Positions 10,226 through 19,851 of a DNA stretch of 64,000 nucleotides are shown in pieces. The translations under genes were made by a program, and so were the position numbers. Positions within the stretch are counted from its first letter, which is position 1. Every line of letters starts with the position of its first letter. The DNA lies in NCBI GenBank assembly GCA_936432065.2, contig OW386293.2, positions 61,526,265 through 61,590,264 of the forward strand. The letters are read 5' to 3'. This stretch comes from Rutpela maculata. Lineage: Eukaryota; Arthropoda; Insecta; Coleoptera; Cerambycidae. The notes below the pieces were generated by a model. That model made no database searches. It was not told where the DNA came from and worked only from the letters and a program-made list of their open reading frames with translations.

Positions 10226-11643
10226 CACTTATTAAAGAATAAAGAAAATAATAGAAACACCGAACAGGTTGCATAGTATTTTAATTGAAAATCGTAGAAG
10301 CTAGATACACACGCAAGGACGCGTTGCTATATCCTCATCTATCCTTGAAACATTGGTATCAATTTAGCAACATGTTTATAAACCTTAAAATTCCACATCC
10401 ACGTTTTCTATCCAAGTCTCTCACAAAGAAGAAAAAAATTGCACTCCACTATGTGAAAATTATTTATGAAACTTTAATAACATAATATTTGAAATCGCCT
10501 ACTCCAAAAACCTATAAAACGATATGTCACATCGGTAGTGGGGGGTAGTGGAAGGGGGTGGTAGAGGGGGCAAACGAAGTAAAAAATATGTTGAGGCTTT
10601 TCCACCTCCCTTTAATAGTGAGGTGGGGGTGGTAATGGGAGTAATTTTTTGAGCCCTTACCTTTTCTTATATATACTAAATACCAATTTTATGGACTCTT
10701 ACATGCTTGATTTACTTATTTACCCCCCCCCCCCCCCCCCTTTATCCAAATTTACCCTTCAACGGAATAAAATGAAAATATAATCTAGTTCCAGTTCTCG
10801 TTAAAATACATACGTGTATCAAATTTCAAGTCAATATCTTTAACGGTTCCAGAGTAAACATGCGCACAAAAAAGTTACGGGCAAACAGAAATTTTTTTTG
10901 CTCAAATTTAAAATCTCGACGTCTCATGACATTCTAAGCCTATTTGAACAATGACAGTTTTTTTAAATTTTTTTGCCGTTACTATACTTCCACTGGATGT
11001 GATTGATGTGAAAGTAATAAAATTCACTTTATCACGTTGTGCGCATTTGTGATGCACATGGTACATGGAACTTTTACTTAATTTTCTTTGTTATGTATTA
11101 TTTAATATTATATCAAAATGGTTTATTTTACTGGGAAAAAAATGTTTTATGTTGCCAGCAGCTCATTGGGTTTTTATATTTAATTGTTATGAAAATAAAC
11201 ATAATAAACACGCCACACACTAAACAGAACAGGAAGGTATGTGTTTGATTCAAAATTGTTTTTTATTTGCTAGGTATGCATTACATGTTTTTGTAAGAAT
11301 CATTACCATTTTTAGGTTAAATTTAAAAATACAATGTAGCTGACACTGATGAATATTTCACCATTTCGTCGTTTTGCTGAATGTTTCAGTAGGTGTTTGC
11401 ATTTAAATATTATATCTATATGAGAGCCGTCTCTGGCGCAGAGACAAATCTCCTTGTTTATCAAAAGCGACGATTTACGCGACGCGAACCATACGAGTGC
11501 ATGCCATCCACCTAACTGATGTTTGTGCAATTGACTAAGATCTTAGACCCCAATACCGGTGGCACCGTACTGTACATCAGACCCTGCTTGGGCTACGATT
11601 TCAAGTACACGGTTGCGCCTCTTGGTAAACGTTTCACTCAACG
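9951..11643 (+). repeat. Dispersed 1.69-kb block, inverted partner at 62311-64000
   Basis: This block contains the end of the minisatellite, a half copy of family A (10390-11010, including an 18-base C run near 10728) and about 630 bp of further sequence ending ...TCACTCAACG. It is repeated in reverse orientation at 62311-64000 with almost the same length (1693 against 1690 bp). The two copies are near-identical by eye: a 69-residue chance frame (11039-11248 against 62701-62910) differs at one residue. The homology stops abruptly at 11643, where an exon-bearing repeat remnant begins. On the other side the window ends before the limit is reached. Confidence 0.85.
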
Positions 11644-11667
11644 CTTTTAGTAAGTTTTAAAAAAAAA
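11644..11667 (-). other. Remnant of exon-bearing repeat, TSD and 13-base filler at the Copia-1 junction
   Basis: Bases 11644-11654 (CTTTTAGTAAG) match the repeat seen intact at 58663-58680, and the flank after the other LTR (15641 on, GTAAGACGTCCC) continues that match. GTAAG is therefore the 5-bp target duplication of Copia-1. Thirteen extra bases (TTTTAAAAAAAAA, 11655-11667) lie between this GTAAG and the LTR. Confidence 0.6.
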
Positions 11668-11851
11668 TGGTTTATATTAATAAAGTATTTGTTTATTCGA
11701 CTCTTAAAAGATTATGTATGACATAGACACATTTACTGATAAATTATTATATATGTCAGAATTTAATAAATTACAACAATTAACTACAATGCACACATTG
11801 TTGACCACAAGGCTCCACTATCAATATAGAGGCTAATTCCAACATCCAACA
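11668..11851 (-). repeat. Copia-1 3' LTR
   Basis: 184 bp, minus-strand ends TGTTGGATG and ATATAAACCA. It nearly repeats 15457-15640, with differences around 11808-11826. The polypurine tract of the minus strand abuts it at 11852-11860. Confidence 0.92.
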
Positions 11852-11883
11852 CCCCCACTTGATATGGTGCTCCTGCTGGCCTA

Positions 11884-13435
11884 GTTCACACGTATCCCCA
11901 TGGCTGATCTACACCATTCGTGTTTTTGACGGTTAACTGGTTTTGTCAATGAATCAGCGACCATCACCTCTGATGCTACCTTAAAGAATTCTACTTTCTT
12001 TTTTTGCTGCATCATGAAGAAAGTGATACTGCACATCAATATGCTTTGTTCACGCATTATGCAATGAGTTCTTTGACAAGTCCAGAGCACTTTGATTGTC
12101 GCATCCAATTCTTATGGCGGCTTGTGCATTTGTTATCTGCAACTCTGCAGTTATCATCCGAAACCACAAAGCCTCTTGAGTAGCATGAGCAAGTGCCATA
12201 TATTCTGCTTCGGTGGTTGAACGTGCAACTGTTTGTTGTTCTTGCTTGACCAACTGATAATACCATCAGCCAATTTGAAGGTGTAACCACTGACTGATAC
12301 TCTGTCGTCACAATCGTCTGCGTAGTCTGCATCAGCGTAGCCTGAAATTTGATTGTTTCCCTTACTATCAAAATACTATTCTAGCATTAGAGTACCCTTG
12401 AGGTATCGCATAACTCGCTTGACCGCTGTCCAATGTTCTTTGCTAGGATTATTATTGAACTTGCTCAAGACCCCCACTGCAAATGATATATCTGGTCGTG
12501 TTGTTTGCGCTGCATATAGTAGACTACCTATGGCCATCTGATAAGGTACATCTCTCATCAGTTCTCTTTCTGCATCATTAATTGGTGCCAAATTTCGGCT
12601 CAATTTTTTTACCACACTCTAAGGGCGTAGATACAGGTTTTGCATCGCTCATATTAAACCGTCTCAGAACTGCTTCAATTTAAGCTGTTTGATCTAATGA
12701 TATTTGGCCTGTTGTTCGGTTTCTTGTTACTCGAATTCCTAAGCAGTACTGCACTTCGCCAAGATCCTTCATATCAAATCTTTTTGTCAGTTCATTCTTT
12801 ATCCAAACCTTTGATTCTGCAATGATAATCACCTTTCGTTCTTTGAAATAGTAATAAACGCATACGTCGAATTTTGCTTGAATTAATCCAAGATCACGAA
12901 GTTCTTTGTCCAACTTTTCATTTCATAGATAACCAGATTGCTTAAGTCCGTAAATAGCCTTTTTTAGTTTACAAACCTTCTGCTGATTATTTTTACCACG
13001 TTCACCTTTTTTGAACAATTTTGGCTGAACCATATAAATATCTTCATTTAGCTCAGGCTGCAAGAAAGCAGCTACCCCATCCATCTGATCGATATTCCAA
13101 TCGTTAAGTGAAAGAGCATCTTCAACACTTCTTGAATCTCCATCAGATTCAATTTCTAGTGCAGCGGACATGACGTAGTCGTCAAATCGCCTCGGAAATC
13201 CTCAATTGCGTTGCTTCATATGAGTTTCTCCGTCTTCACGGGCCACCATCATTTTCTTTTCATCAAATATCACGTCTCGCGATTTCTTTACTTCATTTGT
13301 CTTCATGTCAATAACTCTGTAACCTTTTGAGTCTGTGCAATATCCGACAAATAGATACTCTTTGGATTTGGAGTCCCATTTTTTGCGTTTTTCTTTCGGG
13401 ACATGTACATGAGCAGTGCAACCGAAAACTTTCAA
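11884..13435 (-). pseudogene. pol: Copia-1 reverse transcriptase and RNase H, broken
   Basis: At least six short frames together cover the RT and RNase H part of Copia Pol. At 13202-13435 is the integrase tail (MKVFGCTAHVHVPKEKRKKW). At 12923-13171 are the RT palm segment MDGVAAFLQPELNEDIYMVQ and AIYGLKQSG. At 12680-12913 is FDMKDLGEVQYCLGI. At 12376-12615 is PYQMAIGSLLYAAQTTRPDI. At 12050-12253 is the RNase H start VARSTTEAEYMALAHATQE. The end (11881-12108) contains EVMVADSLTKPV. The catalytic YVDD box is missing: the sequence passes from KVIII to ESKVWIKNEL, which indicates a small deletion of the active site. The RT segments before domain 3 are shortened. It is non-functional. Confidence 0.85.
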
Positions 13436-13462
13436 ATGGCTTAAGTTCGGTTTTATGCCGCT

Positions 13463-14881
13463 TCAGGCTTCTTCTGGTGTCTTGTTATTGACAGCAACCG
13501 TTGGGCTCAAATTCTTCAAATAACAAGCTGTATTTGTTGCCTCAGCCCAAAATTTATTTGGCAAATTTGCTTCATACAACAACGATCGTGCCTTTTCAAC
13601 CAAAGTTCGGTTGATACGTTCAGCCACACCATTTTGTTCGGGTGTGTACTGCACTGTCGTTTGATGTTGAATCCCATACTCCTTCAAGAATTCTCCGAAC
13701 TGTTTATTAATATACTCCTTGCCATTATCACTACGAAGTGCTCGAATTTTACACGATGTCTCGTTTTCAACACGCGCCTTGAATTCCTTAAATTTCTCAA
13801 GAACTTCTGTTTTGTGGGCTAGAAAATAGACAAAAGTTTTTCGAGTCAGATCATCAGTCAATGTAAGTATATAACGTTTTCCACTGATTGACTTTTCTTG
13901 CATGGGTCCACATAGATCAGAATGAATTAAGCCTAGCTTACCTTTGGCCCGCTGTACTCTTCCCTTTGGAAATGGATTTCTATGCTGTTTTCCACTTGTA
14001 CATCCCTTGCAAACATTACCATTCACCTGGTACTTAAAAATAACGTCTTCCGCCATTCCATCTCGCAGCCTCTTCATGCCACCTATACTCAAGTGTCCAA
14101 GTCGACGGTGCCATATATTATAGTCATTATTTATTGACATAGAATAGCAAGTCAACACAGTTGATTCGTGTCCTCGTTTGAGCTTGTACAAATCTTCACC
14201 TGAGGATGTAGCTACAGCGATTACTGTTCCAGTATCACGAACAATGATTTTGCATGTTTTATCATCTACAATTGTCGTAGTGATACCTTTCTTTCCTAAC
14301 TGCTTACATGAAATGAGGTTAAACTTGAGACCTTCGGCATATCTTACATCCCGTATCGGTGTTTCAACGAATCTGCCGTTTACTTCAAGCAATATCATCG
14401 TATCACCAATGGCAGTGATCTTAAATTGATCTCCAGATGCAGTGACAACTTTTCCACCACTGTTTAAAGGTTTGACGTTTGTCAACCAGTCCCTTCGTCC
14501 TGTAAGACGAACCGTTGCACCAGAATCTACGTACCAATCGTCGATATTAAATTTTCCAACTCCAAGAGCCGTGGTAGTATGCACTTGCAATATAAGACCT
14601 ATTTCAGCCTTCTCATTTTGCTTCTCTTTTACAACCTTCTTTGCATTACGGCAATCTTTGGACAGGTGACCAATCTTATTGCAATTGAAACATTTTCCAC
14701 GGAACTTAAATCTTTTCTTGTTTTGAAATTGTTGCTTCACATATAATGCAGATTCCTTACCAACGTTATCAAATCTTGACGCTTCTGCTTGAAGACGTTC
14801 CTTAACAAGATCTGTTGTTAAAGCTGCGCCGCAATTTTCGAGGGCCATAATTAATGGTTTAAAGTGATGGAAGGTTAACAA
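13463..14881 (-). CDS. pol: Copia-1 Gag zinc knuckle, protease and integrase
   Basis: The longest frame of the element, 472 residues. From the amino end it has a CCHC zinc knuckle (CFNCNKIGHLSKDC, about residues 64-77), the aspartic protease site WYVDSGATVRLT (about 117), the pre-integrase zinc region (HRRLGHLSIGGMKRL with CKGCTSGKQH) and the integrase core. All three acidic residues of the core can be placed: LTDDLTR, LRSDNGKEY and NGVAERINRTLVE. The frame is separated from the gag amino terminus by a frameshift near 14870 and from RT by a stop near 13462. Confidence 0.88.
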   Translation of the reverse strand: MLTFHHFKPLIMALENCGAALTTDLVKERLQAEASRFDNVGKESALYVKQQFQNKKRFKFRGKCFNCNKIGHLSKDCRNAKKVVKEKQNEKAEIGLILQVHTTTALGVGKFNIDDWYVDSGATVRLTGRRDWLTNVKPLNSGGKVVTASGDQFKITAIGDTMILLEVNGRFVETPIRDVRYAEGLKFNLISCKQLGKKGITTTIVDDKTCKIIVRDTGTVIAVATSSGEDLYKLKRGHESTVLTCYSMSINNDYNIWHRRLGHLSIGGMKRLRDGMAEDVIFKYQVNGNVCKGCTSGKQHRNPFPKGRVQRAKGKLGLIHSDLCGPMQEKSISGKRYILTLTDDLTRKTFVYFLAHKTEVLEKFKEFKARVENETSCKIRALRSDNGKEYINKQFGEFLKEYGIQHQTTVQYTPEQNGVAERINRTLVEKARSLLYEANLPNKFWAEATNTACYLKNLSPTVAVNNKTPEEA

Positions 14882-15318
14882 ATATAAGAGCAGCTAACAC
14901 GCCATCTTTGATTTCGTTATCTATTGCCTTAAGCTGTTGGGCAAGCTTTACCTTCTTGTTTAAATACTCGGTCATATCTCTGCAGTCACTATAACGGATC
15001 ATCACCAATTGTTCAATTAATGCGGCTACTCTTGAAAAACCTTTTGATTCGTATACCTTTTCAAGACGATCCCAAACTTCTTTACCATTTTTTGTCACGA
15101 ATTTCCGTGTAAATGTGCGTCTTGACGCCAGACACAATGGCCGCCAGAGCACGCGATTCTAACTAAACCATTAATTATTCTTTCTTTGTGCCATTGACAT
15201 AATCCCACAAATCACAATTAATCAAATGTATTTCCATACCGTATTTCCAGTCAATGTAATTCGAGCTACCATCTAGCTTTTCGAACGATGCTGGAACTGC
15301 TGTATTTGCGGATTGCAT
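14859..15318 (-). pseudogene. gag: Copia-1 Gag amino-terminal part, broken
   Basis: The minus-strand ATG at 15318-15316 opens a frame with LDGSSNYIDWKYGMEIHLIN, the standard start of Copia Gag (DUF4219/UBN2-like). It is interrupted near 15170 and continues as 14859-15152 with WDRLEKVYESKGFSRVAALI and LKAIDNEIKDGVLAALI, typical of the UBN2 segment. The two parts are in different frames and the second runs out of frame with the zinc-knuckle frame at 14881. Confidence 0.8.
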
Positions 15319-15456
15319 CTCTACCTTTGTATTTTTAACTCTGCGCTGCTATCGTCGTTTATATCCACCTTCTTTACAAATTTACTTTATGAAACCATCT
15401 ACTAATTATGATAATAATATATGCGACCTTCTGGACCCGTAACCTGATAGAAAACT

Positions 15457-15640
15457 TGGTTTATATTAATAAAGTATTTGTTTATTCGACTCTTAAAAGA
15501 TTATGTATGACATAGACACATTTACTGATAAATTATTATATATGTCAGAATTTAATAAATTACAACAATTAACTACAATGCACACATTGTTGGCCACAAG
15601 GCTCCATTATCAACATAGAGGCTAATTCCAACATCCAACA
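15457..15640 (-). repeat. Copia-1 5' LTR
   Basis: 184 bp, paired with 11668-11851. The minus-strand primer-binding site follows inside the element at about 15435-15453 (CTATCAGGTTACGGGTCC). The 5-bp flank at 15641-15645 is GTAAG. Confidence 0.92.
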
Positions 15641-15950
15641 GTAAGACGTCCCATTTTTTAATACACTCACCAGCAAAAAAACCGGCCACCTGAATAGTGC
15701 AAAACTTTTGTTGTTCAAAATTTCTTTTTAATATTTCACCGAATTGAATTATTTTTTGGTCATGGTCTAAAGAAATTCATCAAAAATATCTCATGCCCTT
15801 TCAATTTTGAAAAAAAATATTTTTTGCAACTTATTACACCCGGAGAACCAAAATTATGTTTTGATGATCTAATTTCTAAACACCCTGTGGAGTAATTAGG
15901 AAACTTGGTCAGGTTCTCTTGTGCTCTGTTCCAAAGCTCAGTCTATTCTC
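15641..15950 (-). mobile_element. Exon-bearing repeat remnant plus one end of a mariner-type MITE
   Basis: 15641-15661 is the start of the exon-bearing repeat seen at 57749 (minus strand ATGGGACGTCTTAC). From 15662 a mariner-type terminal sequence begins (ACACTCACCAGC, ACCTGAATAGTG). It matches the complete element at 57364-57746 in near full register until about 15945 and then stops, so the second terminal repeat is lost. The same MITE joined to the same flank at both loci means both derive from one composite repeat. Confidence 0.75.
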
Positions 15951-15952
15951 AA

Positions 15953-16093
15953 AATAGTATATTATATTACTAGGAGTAGAACGCACTCTTTTTTTGTGTT
16001 GAGCCCAGGATTTGCGGCTGAGGCGAAGCCGAAGCCGCAAACTGGGCGAAACACAAAAAAAGGCGTTCTACTCCGTGTAATATATACTATTTT
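15953..16093. repeat. 141-bp palindrome
   Basis: Arms such as GGAGTAGAACGC and GCGTTCTACTCC, with T-rich/A-rich stretches and GTGTT/AACAC, pair across a GC-rich centre (GCGGCTGAGGCGAAGCCGAAGCCGC). The outer arms extend through TAGTATATTATATTAC. It is probably a small foldback MITE. No certain target duplication was seen. Confidence 0.65.
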
Positions 16094-16418
16094 TTCTTCA
16101 AGCGTATTAAAATGCAAAAATTCATTTATTTATCATAAATGTACAAATATTCAAACTACAGTCTTACATGTTGACACAATATGACAAGTGGCTAGTGGAT
16201 AGCGCGCCACCGGTGGCTTTCGGTATTAACATTATGTTACTAGTAAAACAATACCCACTGCGGTGGCGCTTTCGGAACTAACATTATGTTACTAGTAAAA
16301 TAATGTCCACTACGGTGGCGTTCGGTACTAACATTTTGTTACTAGTAAAACAATGTCCTACTTCTACTTCTGTTTTTGGTGACATAATTTAAACATTTTA
16401 ATACGCTTGAAGAAAAAT
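16089..16418. mobile_element. 330-bp TIR element with internal tandem repeats
   Basis: 25-bp inverted ends (TTTTTCTTCAAGCGTATTAA at 16090-16110, its complement at 16394-16418). Inside, between about 16205 and 16365, a roughly 55-bp unit with GGTGGCG, TTCGGTACTAACATT and GTTACTAGTAAAA occurs three times. It is non-coding and fits a MITE. Confidence 0.65.
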
Positions 16419-16430
16419 GTATTTTTTGTA

Positions 16431-16615
16431 CCGGCGCGGTAGCTCAATCGGTTAAGGCATATTGAGTGGCGAATATGCTGATCGACTACCTACCGCAGTC
16501 TGGGTTCGACTCCCAGCCCCGGTATTGACAACACATTGTCTGCGTTTTTCCGCACAATCTTGGCTATGGATTTGGGGGTTGCTACTATCTGTGGTGTGTT
16601 TATGTTTATGATTAA
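16431..16615 (+). mobile_element. tRNA-derived SINE
   Basis: The first 92 bases form a tRNA-like head. Acceptor halves CCGG and CCGGT pair; the A box is TAGCTCAATCGGTTAAGG; the B box is GGGTTCGACTCCC within a perfect T stem CTGGG/CCCAG. The anticodon region is too long and irregular for a working tRNA. A body follows (GTCTGCGTTTTTCCGC, GGATTTGGGGGTTG) and then a 3' tail with CTACTATCTGTGG and short TTTATG repeats. The same tail occurs reversed at 20490-20525. Pol III transcription from the internal boxes is inferred. Confidence 0.72.
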
Positions 16616-17160
16616 TCCCAATAGCTGAATTTTTATAGAAAATACAGTTTCAAGTAAAATTTTGCAATTTATATGAAAAGGGTGTGTATAATCAATTAAG
16701 CACGGTAACAATTGGGTTGTTGCACTAAGTTAAAATTTGAGAAGAATCTATGTTAAACAATAACAATTATTCATAAAAAATCATTAGAAACATGTAGAAG
16801 TTGAAAAGAAAGTCTTATAATATTATAATATTAATTACAAAAATACATGCATTTAAAACGGAGATGACATAATAACGGCAGTCTGTAGAGAAGTTAGTTA
16901 TAAAATGACTAGAAACAGGTACTAATTTAGAAACTCGTTGATAGCGACGGAGAAAAAAGACAATCACGACAATTTAATCTGACATTATATTTAACGTCAA
17001 ATTCAACTGACGTTCATAGGTTACAATTCGTTATAGTTTAACAGCATTTAGTTATGGATAAATATAAGTACAGCTAGTGTTTTCTGCCGTACTGTGTAAA
17101 TAATACCACCAATTCACCAGAAAAACTGTTGTGTTCCAATAATAAACTCTGAACGTAATC
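16616..17160. other. AT-rich spacer, nothing recognised
   Basis: No supported gene or repeat. The last part could be the 5' untranslated region of the candidate small gene that starts at 17161. Confidence 0.4.
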
Positions 17161-17441
17161 ATGAATGATTCAAAGCCACCAGAGAAGGACCAAGTCTTCT
17201 TATTGTGGAGACCATTTCAATGTCAAGTAAAGTAACAAATTACAATGTATTCTAAGCGTTTTATTTGTGGTAAGTTGTATCTTAATGTAGGAATTTGATT
17301 TTTAATATGGGTTTATGTTGTAGGAAGAACGGCCGCATTACAAGACTTGTGTGGCGTTCTAGCTGTTACAAATTTAAATTACCCGCCAAACTGGTGGATA
17401 AAACGGGGTGTATTACTGTATTCTTAACGGCTCTAGATTAA
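17161..17441 (+). CDS. Candidate two-exon small protein, unrecognised
   Basis: I do not recognise this gene. An ATG at 17161 opens a 22-codon exon (starts MNDSKPPEKDQ, ends WRPFQCQ) followed by a good donor, GTAAAG, at 17227. A T-rich stretch and TAGGAAG around 17321-17327 give two nested acceptors. Using the second, the frame continues for 37 codons (NGRITRLVWRSS, later KLPAKLVDKTG) to TAA at 17441, for a total of 59 residues. With the first acceptor translation stops after 12 codons. Composition is less AT-biased than the surroundings. It could be a real small gene, the first exons of a larger one, or a repeat-borne exon. Confidence 0.3.
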
Positions 17442-18037
17442 AATGTTATTCATGCTTTGACTTCCTAAAAGGAGGGAAATGCTTTAATCTGCTTTTATGT
17501 ATTTTATCTAGTTTATGTTGGAATAAAGTGCAGTTGTTTTTGTTAGCTATTGATTATTTATGAAGCTCCCTAGACGCCCCATAATACTAGGATGATCAAT
17601 AAATTAAGAAAGGAAATGTAAAAACTCGCCGTCGAAAAACTATATGAAACAAACTGTGAAAGTCGTCTAAAGTCGGTGAACACAATCAGTCGGAAATTGC
17701 TACGAATGCGTTGGATTGTAGTTATAAATGCCCTTTGAATTATGTGTGTTATAAATACATATAATTGTTTATTGCTTAGATAGATACTAGCATAAAGTAC
17801 TTACCCCTATTTATTATTTTTTTATAATACAGACCTTTCTTGATATCATCATTCTGACTCTTCTTAGAAGTGAGTATCAATGGATAATAAATAATTTCTT
17901 TAGTAGATAAACTTATTTTGTTGTTTTCAGTTAGATACGCATGTATATAGTTAATAGGAAATAAAACAAAGAAAAGGAAATATTTAATAAAATACAAAGT
18001 ATAGTTAACAAATTCATCTATATTAAATAATAAAATA
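17442..18037. other. AT-rich spacer; one unsupported small frame
   Basis: No recognised element. The minus-strand frame 17776-17997 encodes 73 residues with a hydrophobic, signal-peptide-like start (MYFIKYFLFFVLFPINYIHA). It has no recognisable relatives in view and is too short and AT-rich to call. Confidence 0.35.
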
Positions 18038-18043
18038 CATATT

Positions 18044-18526
18044 TACGGAAGCGTAGAAGGGCCACAACAATTTAATTTTTTTTTATGGTACGAATTACGA
18101 CTTGTATCTCGTAATTACGACTTACAACTCGTAATTACGAGTTGTAAGTCATAATTACGAGTTACAAGTCGTAATTACGAGTTATAAGTCGTAATTATGA
18201 CTTACAACTCGTAATTACGACTTACAACTCGTAATTTTACAATTACGACTTACAACTCGTAATTACGACTTGTATCTCGTAATTACGACTTAAAACTCGT
18301 AATTACGACTTACAACTCGTAATTACGACTTACAACTCATAATTACGACTTACAACTCGTAATTACGACTTACAACTCGTAATTACGACTTATAACTCGT
18401 AATTGTGATAATTCATACCGTGCTACTGCAGAAGAAACACACTGCACCATTCTGCAACAGAACATGACAACTAACTTAAAGGAGGTAAGTACGACCAAAT
18501 ATTATATATTCTGTATTAATATACCA
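18044..18526 (+). repeat. Left terminal inverted repeat of the IS3EU-like element
   Basis: It matches 33434-33788 in reverse. The order is an outer end with a T-run and GCCACAACAATTT, the 20-bp array, a unique block (ATTCATACCGTGCTACTGCAG, ACACTGCACCATTCTG), the exon ATG ACA ACT AAC TTA AAG GAG (18464-18484), the donor GTAAGT, and about 40 bases of intron (CCAAATATTATATATTCTGT). The left copy is longer because its array has more units. Confidence 0.85.
18095..18408. repeat. 20-bp tandem array with palindromic core inside the left TIR
   Basis: About 16 units of a 20-bp sequence made of the palindrome CGTAATTACG and a 10-bp spacer of the type ACTTACAACT. Some units are in the opposite sense (AGTTGTAAGT), so the array can also fold. 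Point variants of the spacer (TTGTATC, TTATAAC) occur. Regular palindromic sites near a transposon end suggest transposase binding; that is inference. Confidence 0.85.
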
Positions 18527-19628
18527 AGAGCTCTGGAATTGTCATATATAACGAAATCATATTGCTTAGTAATAGTGTTATACAGTTAAAAACATGAGCG
18601 CGCAGCGGAATATATGGTTTAACCATATATTCCAGATACAGAGTTGTACCATTTGGACTATTTTATAAATGTAAAACTGGCTCGTTAATGTCGATTCATA
18701 CGATAAGTTGAAGCAGTATGGTATTTGTATAAATGGTTGTATAGATGGATTCTCGAGACATATAATTTGGCTTAAGGCTGGACCAACTTCAAATGATCCA
18801 AAGGTACGTTAATATATCATGGGCTCATTTAATGAATTTCATTTTTAGTAGTTGTTACGTCTTGTGGATAAAGTATTACTTAAAAATAGGCGACATTGAA
18901 AATTTTAGATTAATCCAATGTGTGGTTTTCGAAATACACGAATTTTAAAGAGGGAATTTGAAACACGGTGCTATTAACATCGTGACGTCATTCAATAGGA
19001 AACGAAACGGTCGCGCAACATATTAACGGTCATGCATATTCCGCTTGAGATCGTCGGGTCTTTCTCAGTGTCCTGTGCGTTAAATTAGGTAATATCTTTT
19101 ATTATTTTTTCTGGTGATTAAGAAAAATGTATGAAGTGAACTTTAATAAAGCAGACTCTTCGAATCTTTGGAAGATTAAGATGCGCTCATTAGTGCGTCA
19201 GCGGATTAGAGATTAATTTCCCATTTTTGTTTGAACATTCCAATATTTATAATACATGTAGTTTTCCATGTCTTTTTCGATCTACAAATAAAATTTGGAT
19301 TTTTTTCATTGCTAGCCTTAAAGAATTTTATTTAAAAAATGAATAAAAGCGGTAATAATTACTTAAGAAATAAGTTTAATAACAGTATATTATAAAACAT
19401 AAAACAACCATAAGAAATTTGCAATTTATCCCTACAATCAAAATTTAATAATTATTTAAAATATATTTGCGCTATACCCTGTATAATAGCTCAATGTTGA
19501 TATATGAAATAGCTTTTTTCTCTAATATTTTTAAACCGAATGGAAAAGACTTGCTAGAATTGCTAGAAAAATTGCTAGAATTTTAAATTATATTTTACGT
19601 TTAAGTTTCAAAAATACTGCATTTAATA

Positions 19629-19851
19629 ACACAGCCACACAAAAAAAAAGTTCTGTGCAGCGAACCAAATTATATGGATATGGTATATTTTTCGACTCTG
19701 AATCCGAATCCGGGATGCTTTTGACTAAAAAACAAAATTGACACAATAGATTTTTTTGACCACGGATTCGGATTCAGCGTCCACCATACACCATATCCAT
19801 ATAATTTGGTCCGCTGCACAGAACTTTTTTTGTGTGTGTGTGTGACTGTGT
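19629..19851. mobile_element. Palindromic MITE, family B
   Basis: The arms begin ACACAGCCACACAAAAAAAA and end TGTGTGTGACTGTGT. About 100 bp per arm pair, including TCTGTGCAGCGAACCAAATT and GAATCCGAATCC. It shares its ends and the GAATCCGAATCCGGGAT word with the large foldback at 37816-39701. It lies in an intron-like part of the integrase pseudogene. Confidence 0.75.

Larger units (their letters stand above)
11668..15640 (-). mobile_element. Copia-type LTR retrotransposon (Copia-1), degenerate
   Basis: A 3.97-kb element bounded by two 184-bp LTRs that differ at only a few positions. On the minus strand it has TG...CA ends and a polypurine tract against the 3' LTR (AAGTGGGGG). Next to the 5' LTR is a primer-binding site GGTTACGGGTCCAG, which resembles the internal initiator-tRNA-Met half site used by copia. 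Gag, protease, integrase, RT and RNase H follow in Copia order. The LTRs are similar, but the coding part is riddled with stops and short deletions. The target duplication is GTAAG, with extra bases on one side. Confidence 0.93.

Noticed and set aside
9516..10276. Repetitive peptides rich in CASILL and similar
   Set aside because: Translation of the 30-bp minisatellite in several frames; no coding evidence.
11039..11248. 69-residue frame conserved at 62701-62910
   Set aside because: The conservation is that of the whole duplicated block, non-coding parts included, so it gives no evidence for a protein.
16431..16523. Functional tRNA gene
   Set aside because: A and B boxes and the T stem are good, but the anticodon region is too long and irregular, and a SINE body and tail follow.
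18095..18408. Regular short repeats resembling a CRISPR array
   Set aside because: The units are contiguous 20-mers with a palindromic core and no unique spacers, they sit inside terminal inverted repeats, and the context is an animal genome.
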